Origin: Phymorhynchus buccinoides
Lineage: Eukaryota > Mollusca > Gastropoda > Neogastropoda > Raphitomidae
Reading direction: 5' to 3'
Length of the DNA stretch: 64,000 nt
NCBI GenBank assembly: GCA_017654935.2
Contig: CM065698.1
Coordinates: 45,245,122-45,309,121 of the forward strand
Position numbers and translations under genes: made by a program. This document shows positions 24,827 through 32,837 of this stretch, piece by piece. Within the stretch, counting starts at the first letter, position 1. Every line of letters starts with the position of its first letter. Below the pieces are notes generated by a model that was not told the origin of the DNA, made no database searches, and worked only from the letters and a program-made list of their open reading frames with translations.

Positions 24827-24832
24827 TTGGTG

Positions 24833-25733
24833 GCTGCAGTCGCTGGTTGTGTTTTGTTGTTGTTGTTGTTGTCGTACCCTGGCTAAAAGACTCCAGGGAT
24901 CATCACAAACAGCCGAAGCACTTGAACACTATGGTACAAATGCATCAGCTAGGGATGAGAACATTATGCGTGTGACCGTTTTTTGATTACCCCGCCACGT
25001 TGGGAGCCACAGAAAATCACAAACAGAAATCACAAATTCAAAATTTGGTCGATTGAAATTCTTCCAACTGGTCAGAAGGATCATTTCCTTTCAACTCATT
25101 CAGGCAGTTATGGGGAAATGGCCAACGCTTGTCGATAGTGTGAGGACGGCACGCAGCAACAGCTTGTTGAATGAGTTCACAACACGGGCGGTTTTGGGCG
25201 GCTTGAATACACAGAGGCAACTTCCGGCTGGGCGGTTTGGGGCGGAATAAATGCAAGAGGATTAACTCTCTCAACACTAATGTATGCTATAACGTACATG
25301 TTTCGCACTGGGCAGGTTTGCATCATTACATAAAAATTATTTTCAAAATAATCCTTAATGGTACAGTTTTGAAAATTTGTGGTATTGTTATAATTCCAAA
25401 GTAAAATTTTTATTATTAGCAGATTTTTTTTTAAAAACATGACAAAGAAGACGAAGAGAGGGGTAGTGACTCGTTTTCATTCATTGCCATCCTAAAAATA
25501 GACTAGAAGTCATTTCATTGGTTGAAAACTGTTAAGGGACGGTAGAGGAACACTTTTATACCAGTTTGGGTTGCATGGCTTTGCTGAGTTGTGAAGTGTG
25601 AATGTTTGAACACTATGTGCACTATAGCGTACTCCCGTGTTGAACGGTTGTGAAGGGAAGCATTCGGCCAGTGTTGAATGAGTTAAGAGCTAGGCGTTTC
25701 ACGGGTGGGTGTTGTGTGTTTGTCTGTGGCCAG
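24833..25733 (+). other. Intron between exons A and B
   Basis: No coding signal. Bases 24957-25015 (GAGAACATTATGCGTGTGAC ... CCGCCACGTTGGGAGCCACA) recur in diverged form at 27703-27760, so this is a dispersed repeat present in two introns of the gene. A/T-rich runs occupy 25320-25440. Confidence 0.6.
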
Positions 25734-25840
25734 GTGGCGCAGGGGCGGGCAAGTTCCTGCCCAAGAAGAAGGTGCTGAGCGCGAAGAAGGGCTGGCGCTC
25801 CGGACACGGCAACCGTCTGTCCTTCAACATCAACATGATG
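25734..25840 (+). CDS. PHC: Polyhomeotic-like exon B: basic linker
   Basis: Exon of 107 nt after TGTGGCCAG and before ATGATG|GTGAGT. Its first two bases complete the Gly codon begun in exon A (G|GT), and it ends in phase 0. A second acceptor nine bases on (GCGCAG|GGG) is also in frame, so two products differing by three residues are possible. The peptide is rich in Lys/Arg and Gly: GKFLPKKKVLSAKKGWRSG, then LSFNINMM. This fits the variable basic segment that follows the FCS finger in Polyhomeotic proteins. No separate fold is recognisable. The exon is broken in copy 1 and absent from copy 2. Confidence 0.85.
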
Positions 25841-26432
25841 GTGAGTGGACTAGTGGTGGACACTGAAAGTTGTGCAAAAGCATACATGTATGAATTGAAA
25901 AATGCAGAAATTATAATTCTTTTATTTATATTCTTCTTCTTTGTTCGCTCAGACAGTTTCCTGTCACATGAGCGTAGATGCGTCATGCTGCCGTTATGCG
26001 CCTAACTAAGAAATAGTTAGGCCCAGCATGTCCGACTTCAGCTGAAGAAATCTTTGTAAGAATTTATAGAAAAAAAGGCAGGAGAATGGACCAGTAAGAT
26101 AGAATGATAGCAGATGACAGTAAGCAAAGGGAAAAAGGCAGAGTCAAAGAGAGTGACAGACTAGAGGAAGTTACAAGCACAGAACTTCCAGAAGGTGGGG
26201 CAACTATTTGTACGAAAGACCCCCCGGTATCCCCACGGGGGGCAGAAATTATATGAATGGGTTAGTAGAGCTGAAAAAATAGTAGATGGCAGTAAGAAAA
26301 GGAAAAGGGGCAGTCCCCACGAAAATACTCATAACTCAAAATTGATAAAAAATGATATTTTTGACTTTGCAAGCCTGTTGTGAGAAACTAGCCCAGCGAC
26401 TTAATGTCCCTTTCGTGGTGCTGGGTCACAAT
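25841..26432 (+). other. Intron between exons B and C
   Basis: No gene signal. It holds a purine-rich stretch (26050-26170) and an imperfect hairpin around CCCCCCGGTATCCCCACGGG (26221-26240). The left part, to about 26170, is shared with copy 2; the right part is not. Confidence 0.55.
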
Positions 26433-26650
26433 TATGTTCATTGCCTTGTGTTCCACAGCCTCCATCGCAGGAGATGAGCAGTTCCAACAGCGGTCAAGAG
26501 TTTTGACCTTTGTTCTATGAATATTCATGATGTTCATTGCCTTGTGTTCCACAGCCTCCATCGCAGGAGATGAGCAGTTCCAACAGCGGTCAGCAGTTTT
26601 GACCTTTGTTCTATGAATATTCATGATGTTCATTGCCTTGTGTTGCCCAG
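26433..26650 (+). repeat. 96-bp triplication of the exon C acceptor and exon start
   Basis: The junction TGTGTTCCACAG|CCTCCATCG followed by CAGGAGATGAGCAGTTCCAA occurs at 26459 and 26555, and again as the true exon start at 26651, exactly 96 bp apart each time. Each unit carries the acceptor, about 40 nt of exon C and intron-like filler with ATGAATATTCATGATG. In the upstream units the exon frame runs into TGA (GAGTTT|TGA, CAGTTT|TGA) soon after the copied part. Using them would end the protein about 16 residues after exon B, unless another donor is used. Confidence 0.9.
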
Positions 26651-26779
26651 CCCCCATCGCAGGAGATTAGCAGTTCCAACAGCGGTCAGGAGACGAGCTC
26701 GTCAGCGGCCTCCCCTCCCCCACAGCCCGACTTTGACGTGGACATGGACAGCCCCAAGACAGACCCCGCCAAGTGGAAC
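26651..26779 (+). CDS. PHC: Polyhomeotic-like exon C: Ser/Pro-rich acidic linker
   Basis: Exon of 129 nt (43 codons) in phase 0 at both ends, between TGTTGCCCAG and AAC|GTGAGT. It encodes a low-complexity Ser/Gln stretch (SQEISSSNSGQETSSSAAS), then PPPQPDFDVDMDSPKTDP and AKWN. The terminal KWN joins VVDVYDF of exon D, reproducing the Trp just before the SAM domain seen across Polyhomeotic proteins. No globular domain; it probably acts as the flexible tether before the SAM domain. The acceptor region is triplicated upstream. Confidence 0.88.
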
Positions 26780-26939
26780 GTGAGTGGCGACAAACATTTA
26801 CCCTATCTTTCTGACTATAAGGCGCACCCCCCAAATTTTACCCAAATTTCAGATTTTGTTTATGTGGGTGTTTTTTACTATTTCATGAGTGCAACTTTTC
26901 CTCTTCTTTTTTTTAAATTTTTTTTCTGTCCCATCTTCT

Positions 26940-26990
26940 GGGCCGTACAGTGGCGTTGATCCCACGCCGCTCGTTCCGAATCCCAACTCG
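26940..26990 (+). repeat. Dispersed repeat fragment ACAGTGGCGTTG...
   Basis: ACAGTGGCGTTGATCCCACG plus CCGCTCGTTCCGAATCCCAA closely matches the end of the 42-bp minisatellite and its flank at about 35103-35145 (ACAGTGGTGTTGCTCTCTTG, CCGCTCGGTCCGAATCCCAA). The two loci share a repeat family, and the 42-bp array is an amplification of its start. Confidence 0.7.
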
Positions 26991-27030
26991 CAGCTACACC
27001 CCGGTGCAACTTTTCCTAGTAAATTAGTAC

Positions 27031-27152
27031 TACAGTGGAACCTCCCTTATAAGACCTCCCATTGTAAGACTCCCTCCCACATGAGACCTACTTCCCTTAT
27101 AAGACCTCATTTTGGATGGTTATTGAAGGACTTTAAGTGAGGTTCTACTGTA
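27031..27152. mobile_element. Short MITE, CAGTGGAACCTCC family
   Basis: Ends TACAGTGGAACCTCCCTTAT and AAGTGAGGTTCTACTGTA are inverted, with internal repeats of CTTATAAGACCT. It is about 120 bp and bounded by TA. A 329-bp relative is at 32509-32837. No coding capacity. Confidence 0.8.
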
Positions 27153-27939
27153 TTGGGGTCTGCAACAAACACATTTTGCAAGAGTGAATGCCCTTGGTGG
27201 GTGGGGGAAGATGGTTCAGTACTGACCAATCAGGGGGATAACTATCGCCAATAACCCTATTTGAGGCCACTAAATGGCTGCCTTTCGCAAGAGTGAATGC
27301 CCTTGTCAGTACTGACCAGCAAGGGCATCACTCTCACTGTCAAGGGCGTTAATAACCCTAGTTGCAGAGGCCTATAAAGCACACCCCCAAAATTTTAACC
27401 AAATGTTTGTGTGGGTTGTTTTTTTTACTATTTCATAGGTGCAACTTTTCCTGGTATACAAGGATTTCCTGTTTTTGAATTTTACCAGAAAAGGAAGTTC
27501 CCTTCTTTTTTTAATTTGTCAAACAAGATCTTTGTGTGTCTACTGTATTTTTCAAACACTTTAAAATAAACATTTGTATATAATTGTGGAAAAAGCATAC
27601 TAAAATACCTTAATAAATCAAGTTTTTGCTTCAGCTGCAGGGGGACATTATCCCTGGACCCCGGACTTTCAGGGTTTTTTACACTTTGGCTGAAAGTTGT
27701 GTGAGAACATTACGTGTGTGACCGTTTTTGATTACCCCGCCACGTGGGCAGCCACACTCCGACTTTGGAGGATTTTGGAGACTGTTATGCTAGGAGCTTG
27801 TCATGGCTAAAGACAATCTCCGCATAACTATGCTTAGCATACACTGACCTTGCATACACTAGCATATACTATGCTTAGCATAATATTTTGATGTAGCCTT
27901 GGTGGTGTTCTAGCCTATGTCAGTTGGTCTGACACAGCC
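27153..27939 (+). other. Intron C-D, left part
   Basis: No coding signal. GCAAGAGTGAATGCCCTTG occurs twice (about 27178 and 27286). The dispersed repeat seen at 24957 recurs at 27703-27760. A cluster of TATGCTTAGCATA palindromes lies at 27826-27885. Confidence 0.55.
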
Positions 27940-28511
27940 TTAAAGGGGAGCCCTGATGGATGAGTTTTTGTAAGAAACACGTCCAGATCACCAGGAAAAC
28001 ACCCTTTACAGAGATTGCAACACTCACTTTGCTCTGGTTTCCTAGAAATCAAACCGTCAAATCGGCGATTCCTCCTTGGCGGAGGTGCTGGAAGTCAAAT
28101 TCTTTCACCCTAAGAGAAGGTGTGTGCCGTCTCTTTTCTAATGGCCGCCTGCGTTTAGACCAAATCGTTTGCATGAAATGTTCGCAATACAAGCCTTTTT
28201 ATTTATTTTTAATTTTATACAGTTTATCTAAAGGAATTTCGCTCACAACAAAGGAAATAGCTCCATTTTTTTTTTTTTTACTGCACTACAAAAAAAAAAA
28301 AAAGCCACTTCAACCACAATGAGTGGCCTCCAGCCAGCCCATCCAAAGTGGCTACTCTCTCCGGCATCTTCGCCAAGGAGGAATCGCTGTTTTGACAGTT
28401 TAATTTCTAGAAACCAAAGCAAAGTGAGTGTTCCGATCCTTGAAAAGGCTGTCTTTCTGGTGATCTCGACGTGTTTCTTGCCAAAACTCATCCGTCAGGG
28501 TGCCCCTTTAA
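27940..28511. mobile_element. Foldback MITE with TTAA target duplications
   Basis: Long inverted arms (~155 bp, about 80% alike) start AGGGGAGCCCTGATGGATGA on the left; the right arm reads the complement from AGGGGCACCCTGACGGATGA. TTAA stands on both sides (27940-27943 and 28508-28511). TTAA duplications are typical of piggyBac or Kolobok mobilisation (inference). Partial relatives lie at 42140-42490 and 43421-43592. The right end lies about 30 bp from the SAM-exon acceptor array. Confidence 0.85.
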
Positions 28512-28540
28512 TAAGCCAAGGCGATTTGACAATTGTGATA

Positions 28541-29035
28541 TCTGGTCCTTGCTGTGCAGGTGGTGGATGTATATGACTTTGTCTGGTCCTTGCTGTGCAG
28601 GTGGTGGATGTGTATGACTTTGGTCCTTGCTGTGCAGGTGGTGGATGTGTATGACCTTGTCTGGTCCTTGCTGTGCAGGTGGTGGATGTGTACCACTTTG
28701 TCTGGTCCTTGCTGTGCAGGTGGTGGATGTATATGACTTTGTCTGGTCCTTGCTCTGCAGGTGGTGGATGTGTATGACTTTGGTCCTTGCTGTGCAGGTG
28801 GTGGATGTGTATGACCTTGTCTGGTCCTTGCTGTGTAGGTGGTGGATGTGTACCACTTTGTCTGGTCCTTGCTGTGCAGGTGGTGGATGTGTACCACTTT
28901 GTCTGGTCCTTGCTGTGCAGGATGTGTACCACTTTGTCTGGTCCTTGCTGTGCAGGTGGTGGATGTGTATGACTGTCTGGTCCTTGCTGTGCAGGTGGTG
29001 GATGTGTACCACTTTGTCTGGTCCTTGCTGTGCAG
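28541..29035 (+). repeat. Tandem array of 13 splice acceptors before the SAM exon
   Basis: Each unit reads CTGGTCCTTGCTGTGCAG then GTGGTGGATGTGTA and CCACTTTGT or TGACTTTGT, that is, the intron's pyrimidine tract, its AG and the first ~22 nt of exon D. AG ends are at 28559, 28600, 28637, 28678, 28719, 28760, 28797, 28838 (TAG variant), 28879, 28920, 28955, 28994 and 29035. Spacing is mostly 41 bp, with 35-, 37- and 39-bp variants. Only the last acceptor reads into the SAM frame here: three others are in frame but meet TGA at 28970-28972, and the rest stop or read exon D out of frame. Each AG is followed by GT, so every unit is also a weak acceptor-donor pair. Confidence 0.9.
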
Positions 29036-29290
29036 GTGGTGGACGTGTACGACTTTGTGAAGAACCTGCCCGGGTGCCAGGAGTACGCGGACGAGTTCCG
29101 GCAGCAGGAGATCGACGGGCAGGCGCTGCTGCTGCTGAAGGAGGACCACCTGATGACCGCCATGAGCATCAAGCTGGGACCCGCCCTCAAGATCTGCGCC
29201 AAGATCAACGCCCTCAGGCAGGAGGCCCTGGGGGGAGGAGCGGGAGGAGCAGGAGCCGGTGGTGCATCGGCACCATCCACGCCTGTTTAG
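29036..29290 (+). CDS. PHC: Polyhomeotic-like terminal exon D: SAM domain
   Basis: 84 codons plus TAG, entered in phase 0 after TTGCTGTGCAG. Residues 1-64 form the SAM domain: VVDVYDFVKNLPGC, YADEFRQQEIDGQALLLLK, EDHLMTAMSIKLGPALKI, AKINALR. The DGQALLLLKEDHL and KLGPALKI signatures identify the Polyhomeotic/PHC subfamily, whose SAM domains polymerise head to tail and cluster PRC1 on chromatin. A Gly/Ala tail (ALGGGAGGAGAGGASAPSTPV) follows; most PHC proteins end soon after the SAM domain, so the extra tail of about 20 residues is mildly unusual. Codons are strongly GC-ending, unlike the AT-rich surroundings. There is no competing exon downstream. Confidence 0.94.
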   Translation: MVDVYDFVKNLPGCQEYADEFRQQEIDGQALLLLKEDHLMTAMSIKLGPALKICAKINALRQEALGGGAGGAGAGGASAPSTPV

Positions 29291-29480
29291 CCCTGTTGTG
29301 GCAGGAGGCCTTGAGAAGAGATGGAGGGGGGGGTCTTGGAAAGAGCTGGAGGATAGGGGGGGGGGGGGGGAGGGACTTGGGATGAGCTGGAGGATCAGTG
29401 GGGGGGGGTGGAATGAGTGGGTTGTTTGGGGAGTATGTTGGGGGAGGGGGGTCCGGGTCAGCACTGGATTGCTGTTATCT
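29291..29480 (+). other. Probable 3' UTR start, G-rich
   Basis: It follows the PHC stop. Runs of G at 29327-29334, 29357-29370 and 29400-29408 lie in GGAGGATAG-type contexts. I see no AATAAA here; the first clear one downstream is near 30575 (GAATAAAAA), about 1.3 kb on, beyond two MITE-like elements. The polyadenylation site is undetermined. Confidence 0.5.
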
Positions 29481-29492
29481 TGATGGTTGTGC
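29459..29492 (-). other. Minus-strand mini-exon-like unit 3
   Basis: Read on the minus strand, CTACACAG| is followed by GCACAACCATCAAGATAACA and GCAATCCAGTGCTGA. It resembles units 29604-29650 and 30233-30278 but has an in-frame TGA instead of a donor. A relic of a duplicated exon or of a repeat; see finding. Confidence 0.35.
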
Positions 29493-29603
29493 CTGTGTAG
29501 TGTACACTCTATGGCGTTAGTGAGAGGAGAGTTGCTTTTGTACCCATGTATGTGGGTTATGGCCTTTGAAACGGAGGGACATGGGCGTCAGACTAATGCT
29601 TAC

Positions 29604-29650
29604 CATGCCTTCCATATTGGCAAAGGCTGCTGTGACCTGGATGTCTGTGC
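29604..29650 (-). other. Minus-strand mini-exon-like unit 2
   Basis: Minus strand: acceptor ATCGACACAG, 47 nt containing GACATCCAGGTCACAGCAGC, and donor CATG|GTAAGC. One frame gives TDIQVTAAFANMEGM, alignable to the peptide of unit 1. No known domain. Confidence 0.35.
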
Positions 29651-29754
29651 CTGTGTCGATAGTTTATGGTGTGGAGAGAAAGGGGCAGAAAAGGTCCTGT
29701 TTGGGCTCCCAGGGGTGGGAGGCCTTCAGTATAGATACTGAAATCAGTATAGCA

Positions 29755-30063
29755 ATGGGCAACTAAGGACGATAATTTGACCGCCAGGGGGCAGTCAAAC
29801 CGGTAGGGGCTTAGCGCGTGATATTCTTGGTTGGGCGTAGTGAGAGAGAGAGGGAGGGGCTCATCTCCCCCTCTCTCTCACTACGCCCAACTAAGAATAT
29901 CATGCGCTAAGCCCCTACCGGGCGTAGTGAGAGAAAGAGAGAGGGAGGGGCTTATCTCCCCCTCTCTCTCTCTCTCACTACGCCCAACTAGGAATATCAT
30001 GCGCTAAGCCCCTACCAATTTGACTGCCCCACGGCGGTCAAATTATCGTCCTAAGCTGCCCAT
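29755..30063. mobile_element. Double-hairpin foldback MITE
   Basis: Left ATGGGCAACTAAGGACGATA... and right ...TATCGTCCTAAGCTGCCCAT are inverted over ~105 bp, including TTTGACCGCC, GTAGGGGCTTAGCGC and GGGCGTAGTGAGAGAGAG. An internal second inverted pair (CTCACTACGCCCAACTAAGA ... GGGCGTAGTGAGAGAAAGAG) makes two nested hairpins joined by (GA)/(CT) runs. The flanks also show weak inverted similarity (CTCCCAGGGGTGGGAG against CTCCCACCCCTGGG). No coding. Confidence 0.85.
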
Positions 30064-30232
30064 TCTGTCCGACTGGAACATGTAATTATATCCTTGCTGT
30101 CTTTTCCAGTATAGCTGAGAAACTTTGTCAGTATAGCTGAAATGTTCTACTCCCACCCCTGGGCTCCTGTATGTGCGTCACAGCCTTCAAACTAAACAGA
30201 GTGGGAGATGTTGGGAGGAGATTAAAACTTAC

Positions 30233-30278
30233 CAGGCAGGCAATGCTGGCAGTTGTCGCTGTAACCTTCATATCTTCA
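30233..30278 (-). other. Minus-strand mini-exon-like unit 1
   Basis: Minus strand: acceptor AGTAGACAAG, then GAAGATATGAAGGTTACAGC, and donor CCTG|GTAAGT. One frame gives EDMKVTATTASIACL, similar to unit 2 (shared D-x2-VTA and A-x5 spacing). The donor is an excellent consensus. Function unknown. Confidence 0.35.
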
Positions 30279-30297
30279 CTTGTCTACTTACTACTCA

Positions 30298-30866
30298 GTA
30301 CAGTAGTGTACAGTGTACAGGGTAGTCCTTGTTTGTACCCCATGGATTCCAAAGTATCAGAGCCTTGAAAGGGGAGCCTGCGTCCCAAACCCTTGTGCCT
30401 GCCACACTATATATTAGTATAGGTCATGGGTGACTTGCTTACTTCACCGACAGGCATGAGATTTGTCAACATGTAGGCTGATTTCAGGCTTTTTGGTGGC
30501 CCAAGAACTGAAGTAGTCATTTTTTTAAATCAAAAAGAGGCCAACTGAGTATATTAGAAACGCTTCTTATGAGTGAATAAAAATGAGCTAAATGTATCTG
30601 TTCTACTGGTAATGCTGGGTTTTTTTAGCCTTAGAATACAACAAAGCTTCAGTTTAGTTTCAGGGGGGATTCTGCCTTTTTGGGGGCCGCTTTTCAGCCT
30701 AAATCGTAATTTCTCAATCTCATGCCTGCTACAGTAATGTACAGTGTACAGGTAGCCCTTTTGTTGTAGCCCATGGATTTCAAAGCATCATAGCCTTGAA
30801 AGGGGAGCCTGCGTCCCAAACCCTTGTGCCTGCCCCACTCTGTATGGGTCATGGGTGACTTGTTTG
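30298..30866 (+). repeat. Pair of ~140-bp direct repeats around a MITE
   Basis: Bases 30298-30437 and 30731-30866 share GTACAGTGTACAGG, TTGAAAGGGGAGCCTGCGTC and CCAAACCCTTGTGCCTGCC in the same order at about 85-90% identity. The MITE at 30451-30728 sits between them. Confidence 0.8.
30451..30728. mobile_element. MITE with CAGGCATGAGATT ends
   Basis: 278 bp with terminal inverted repeats CAGGCATGAGATT / AATCTCATGCCTG. Subterminal parts (TAGGCTG...TTTTGGTGGCCC against GGGGGCCGC...CAGCCTA) are also loosely inverted. Same-length copies are at 8061-8338 and 15098-15375. Confidence 0.8.
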
Positions 30867-31254
30867 AGTTCACTCTTCTAGCACCATTCGCCCAGTACAA
30901 AAAACGGACAACCAAGAATGTCAAAAAATGCATGGTGCTAGAAGGGTCAAGCATTGTGTTGGAATGTTTTTTTACGGGTCTTCTTCTTTTTCTTCTTCTC
31001 TTTGGGGCCCACGATCACTTAATTGATCATTCCGGCACTCTCAGGGGGAAAAAAAGGGGGGGTGGGGGGTTGGTTCCATTTCTTAAAGGGCCTAAGCTGC
31101 TGCATGGGCATAGGGGAGGGGTGTTTGAGTTTTAGTGACCCAGCCAGCTCACGCCAACTGATTGGGTCTGAGCGTGATGCTGCGTCCTGGAAACAGGGGG
31201 TGGAGGGGGGGGGGGGGGGCGATGGGTTTATTGACGATTCCCCTGCACCGCTGA

Positions 31255-31330
31255 CCCACTGGGGGTGACAGCAGTGAAGGAGTAGATGTCGTCCTGCTGC
31301 AGATCATTCCACTCCCTGATGGAAAAGGTC
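31255..31330 (-). mobile_element. Jockey/CR1-like LINE 3' fragment
   Basis: Minus-strand translation includes REWNDLQQDDIYSFTAV, which matches EWNDLLQDTLDTFTV at the end of the LINE at 60475-61198. It is a short 3'-end fragment only. Followed on the + strand by a CAGACCTGTTTAC element end at 31346. Confidence 0.55.
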
Positions 31331-31696
31331 TTAGGTAAAGGCAGACCTGTTTACTCTACTCTTTTCGAGAAGTATTCTACTCAATTTGGACCTCTACTAA
31401 TCTTCAAAATTGAAAATTCTTGATTGCTACTCATTTTCAGTGAACATTGTTTGATGGTTTCTTCTTCTTCTTCCTATTACTGGACTGGGCCTCACGGCGT
31501 TTAAGGTCCAACTTGATAGGCGGCTGTGTGCTCTCAATGCCTAATTTTAAAAACTTGAATAATAATTTGGGATCCATCCCTAAAATTTCAAGTTAAAACT
31601 ATAAACAGTGGTCCACTGGGAGATCAGCAGACGGAGGCCTGGTGGCTGATGTAAATGCCACCCTTTCAACGCTAGCCATTCCTGAGCCAAAATTGA

Positions 31697-31896
31697 CCAT
31701 TAAACTTACCCGGGTAGAGAAAAGATTTTGTCTGCAATATTGGGGATTCCTCTGTGGCGTGCATAAAATAGGGCCTATCCTTACCTCCCAAAATTAAGAA
31801 TATAAGGTCAATGGATACCAGACCCTCTATTTGATGCATTTTAGTGATATGGGTGTTAAATCATTGTGGTGCCAAGAGTGGCGATGAAAGGGTTAA
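31697..31896 (-). mobile_element. piggyBac-like element end (reverse orientation)
   Basis: Ends GGCGATGAAAGGG|TTAA. Read from the other strand it begins TTAACCCTTTCATCGCC and continues with motifs shared with 33256-33540 (ATCACTAAAATGCAT, TAGGCC, CAATATTG, TCTCTACCC). TTAA plus CCCTTTC ends suggest a piggyBac-type terminus. The other end is not identified. Confidence 0.6.
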
Positions 31897-31961
31897 TGAA
31901 TAAAGCTACACGTTTTGCACCAAAACTACTCATTTGAGCTATCCAGACTACTCAAGATTTT

Positions 31962-32181
31962 TAGGTATTAGGTACTTTATAGTCACAGAGGCGTCTCTGT
32001 GAAATTAGGGTTGCTCCCACCTGGAGAGCGCGTCGCAGCCAGAGGCGCGCCACCCAATTTTTTTTTTTTTTTTTTTGCATGCGATTTTTGTCACTGATGA
32101 GGGGGGGGGGGTACATTTTTACCAAATGACAACTTTTTCGTTGCCACTGGGTTTAACGTATGCTAAGTGCATGGGCACACG

Positions 32182-32212
<31 letters not shown>

Positions 32213-32345
32213 TCCACGTTCAGACTGTTAAGGCCTAGTGCAGAATGAGAGGAAAAAATCCCCTGTACCCAGGTTCGAACTCGTGTTTACTTGACACGAA
32301 GTGAACGCGCTACCACTATGACACTCTACACCCCTACACCCTGTG
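31962..32345 (-). mobile_element. tRNA-headed SINE
   Basis: On the minus strand the head reads AGTGGTAGCGCGTTCACTTC (A-box-like) and GAGTTCGAACC (B box), then CTGGGTACAGGGGATTTTTT, a body with CGATAAACCGAGGTCCCGTG and ACGTTAAACCCAGTGGCAAC, and a tail of GTACCTAATACCTAA. A partial + copy is at 49395-49725; segmental copies lie near 9620-10010 and 13520-13900. The body motif resembles conserved central domains of mollusc SINEs (recalled, not checked). Confidence 0.8.
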
Positions 32346-32508
32346 TAGGGGGTAAGCAGGTAAAGGTCTACATTGATCAGGTGATGGAGCCTTCTGGCCT
32401 TCAGCTGATGGTTGTGTGCCACTCTGTCCTTTCCGACACTCATTCCCACATAGCACAGCCTGGGAACAAAAAGGCTTTGTGGGGGGAAAGAGGGAAAGAG
32501 GTTTTATA

Positions 32509-32837
32509 CAGTGGAACCTCCTTTATAAGACCTCCCATTATGACTCCCTCCTTATCGAGAATTCTGATCGCTTCTCGGCCTTTTGGCTAAGACAGTGATT
32601 CAGGAACATAATTTTTTTGTATATACCATGGTTGGTTTGTTCAGCCCGTCGTACATGGCGAAAGCCGATACGCGACGTTAAACTGAACTTCCATCCCACT
32701 CCCTCCCATATAAGACCTGCTTCTCTGAGACATTGGCCTTCTTTGTAAGTATTAAAATCACCTCCCTTATAAGACCCCTCCCGTATAAGACCTCAATTTG
32801 GATGAATTTTGAAGGTCTTATAATGGAGGTTCCACTG
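32509..32837. mobile_element. CAGTGGAACCTCC MITE carrying a U2 snRNA 5' fragment
   Basis: Inverted ends CAGTGGAACCTCCTTTATAA and TTATAATGGAGGTTCCACTG lie between TA duplications (32507-32508 and 32838-32839). Internal CTTATAAGACC motifs are repeated. Bases 32567-32592 equal the first 26 nt of U2 snRNA. A TA duplication suggests Tc1/mariner mobilisation (inference). No coding. Confidence 0.85.
32567..32592 (+). ncRNA. U2 snRNA 5'-end fragment
   Basis: ATCGCTTCTCGGCCTTTTGG followed by CTAAGA is identical to the conserved first 26 nt of U2 snRNA. Downstream bases (CAGTGATTCAGGAACATA) do not continue as U2, so the branch-site recognition region is missing. It is a truncated pseudogene inside a MITE, not a functional snRNA gene. 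Confidence 0.8.

Noticed and set aside
32255..32338. A tRNA gene
   Set aside because: A- and B-box-like motifs are present, but the sequence continues into a SINE body with a repeated tail and recurs at 49395, so it is a SINE head and not a tRNA gene.
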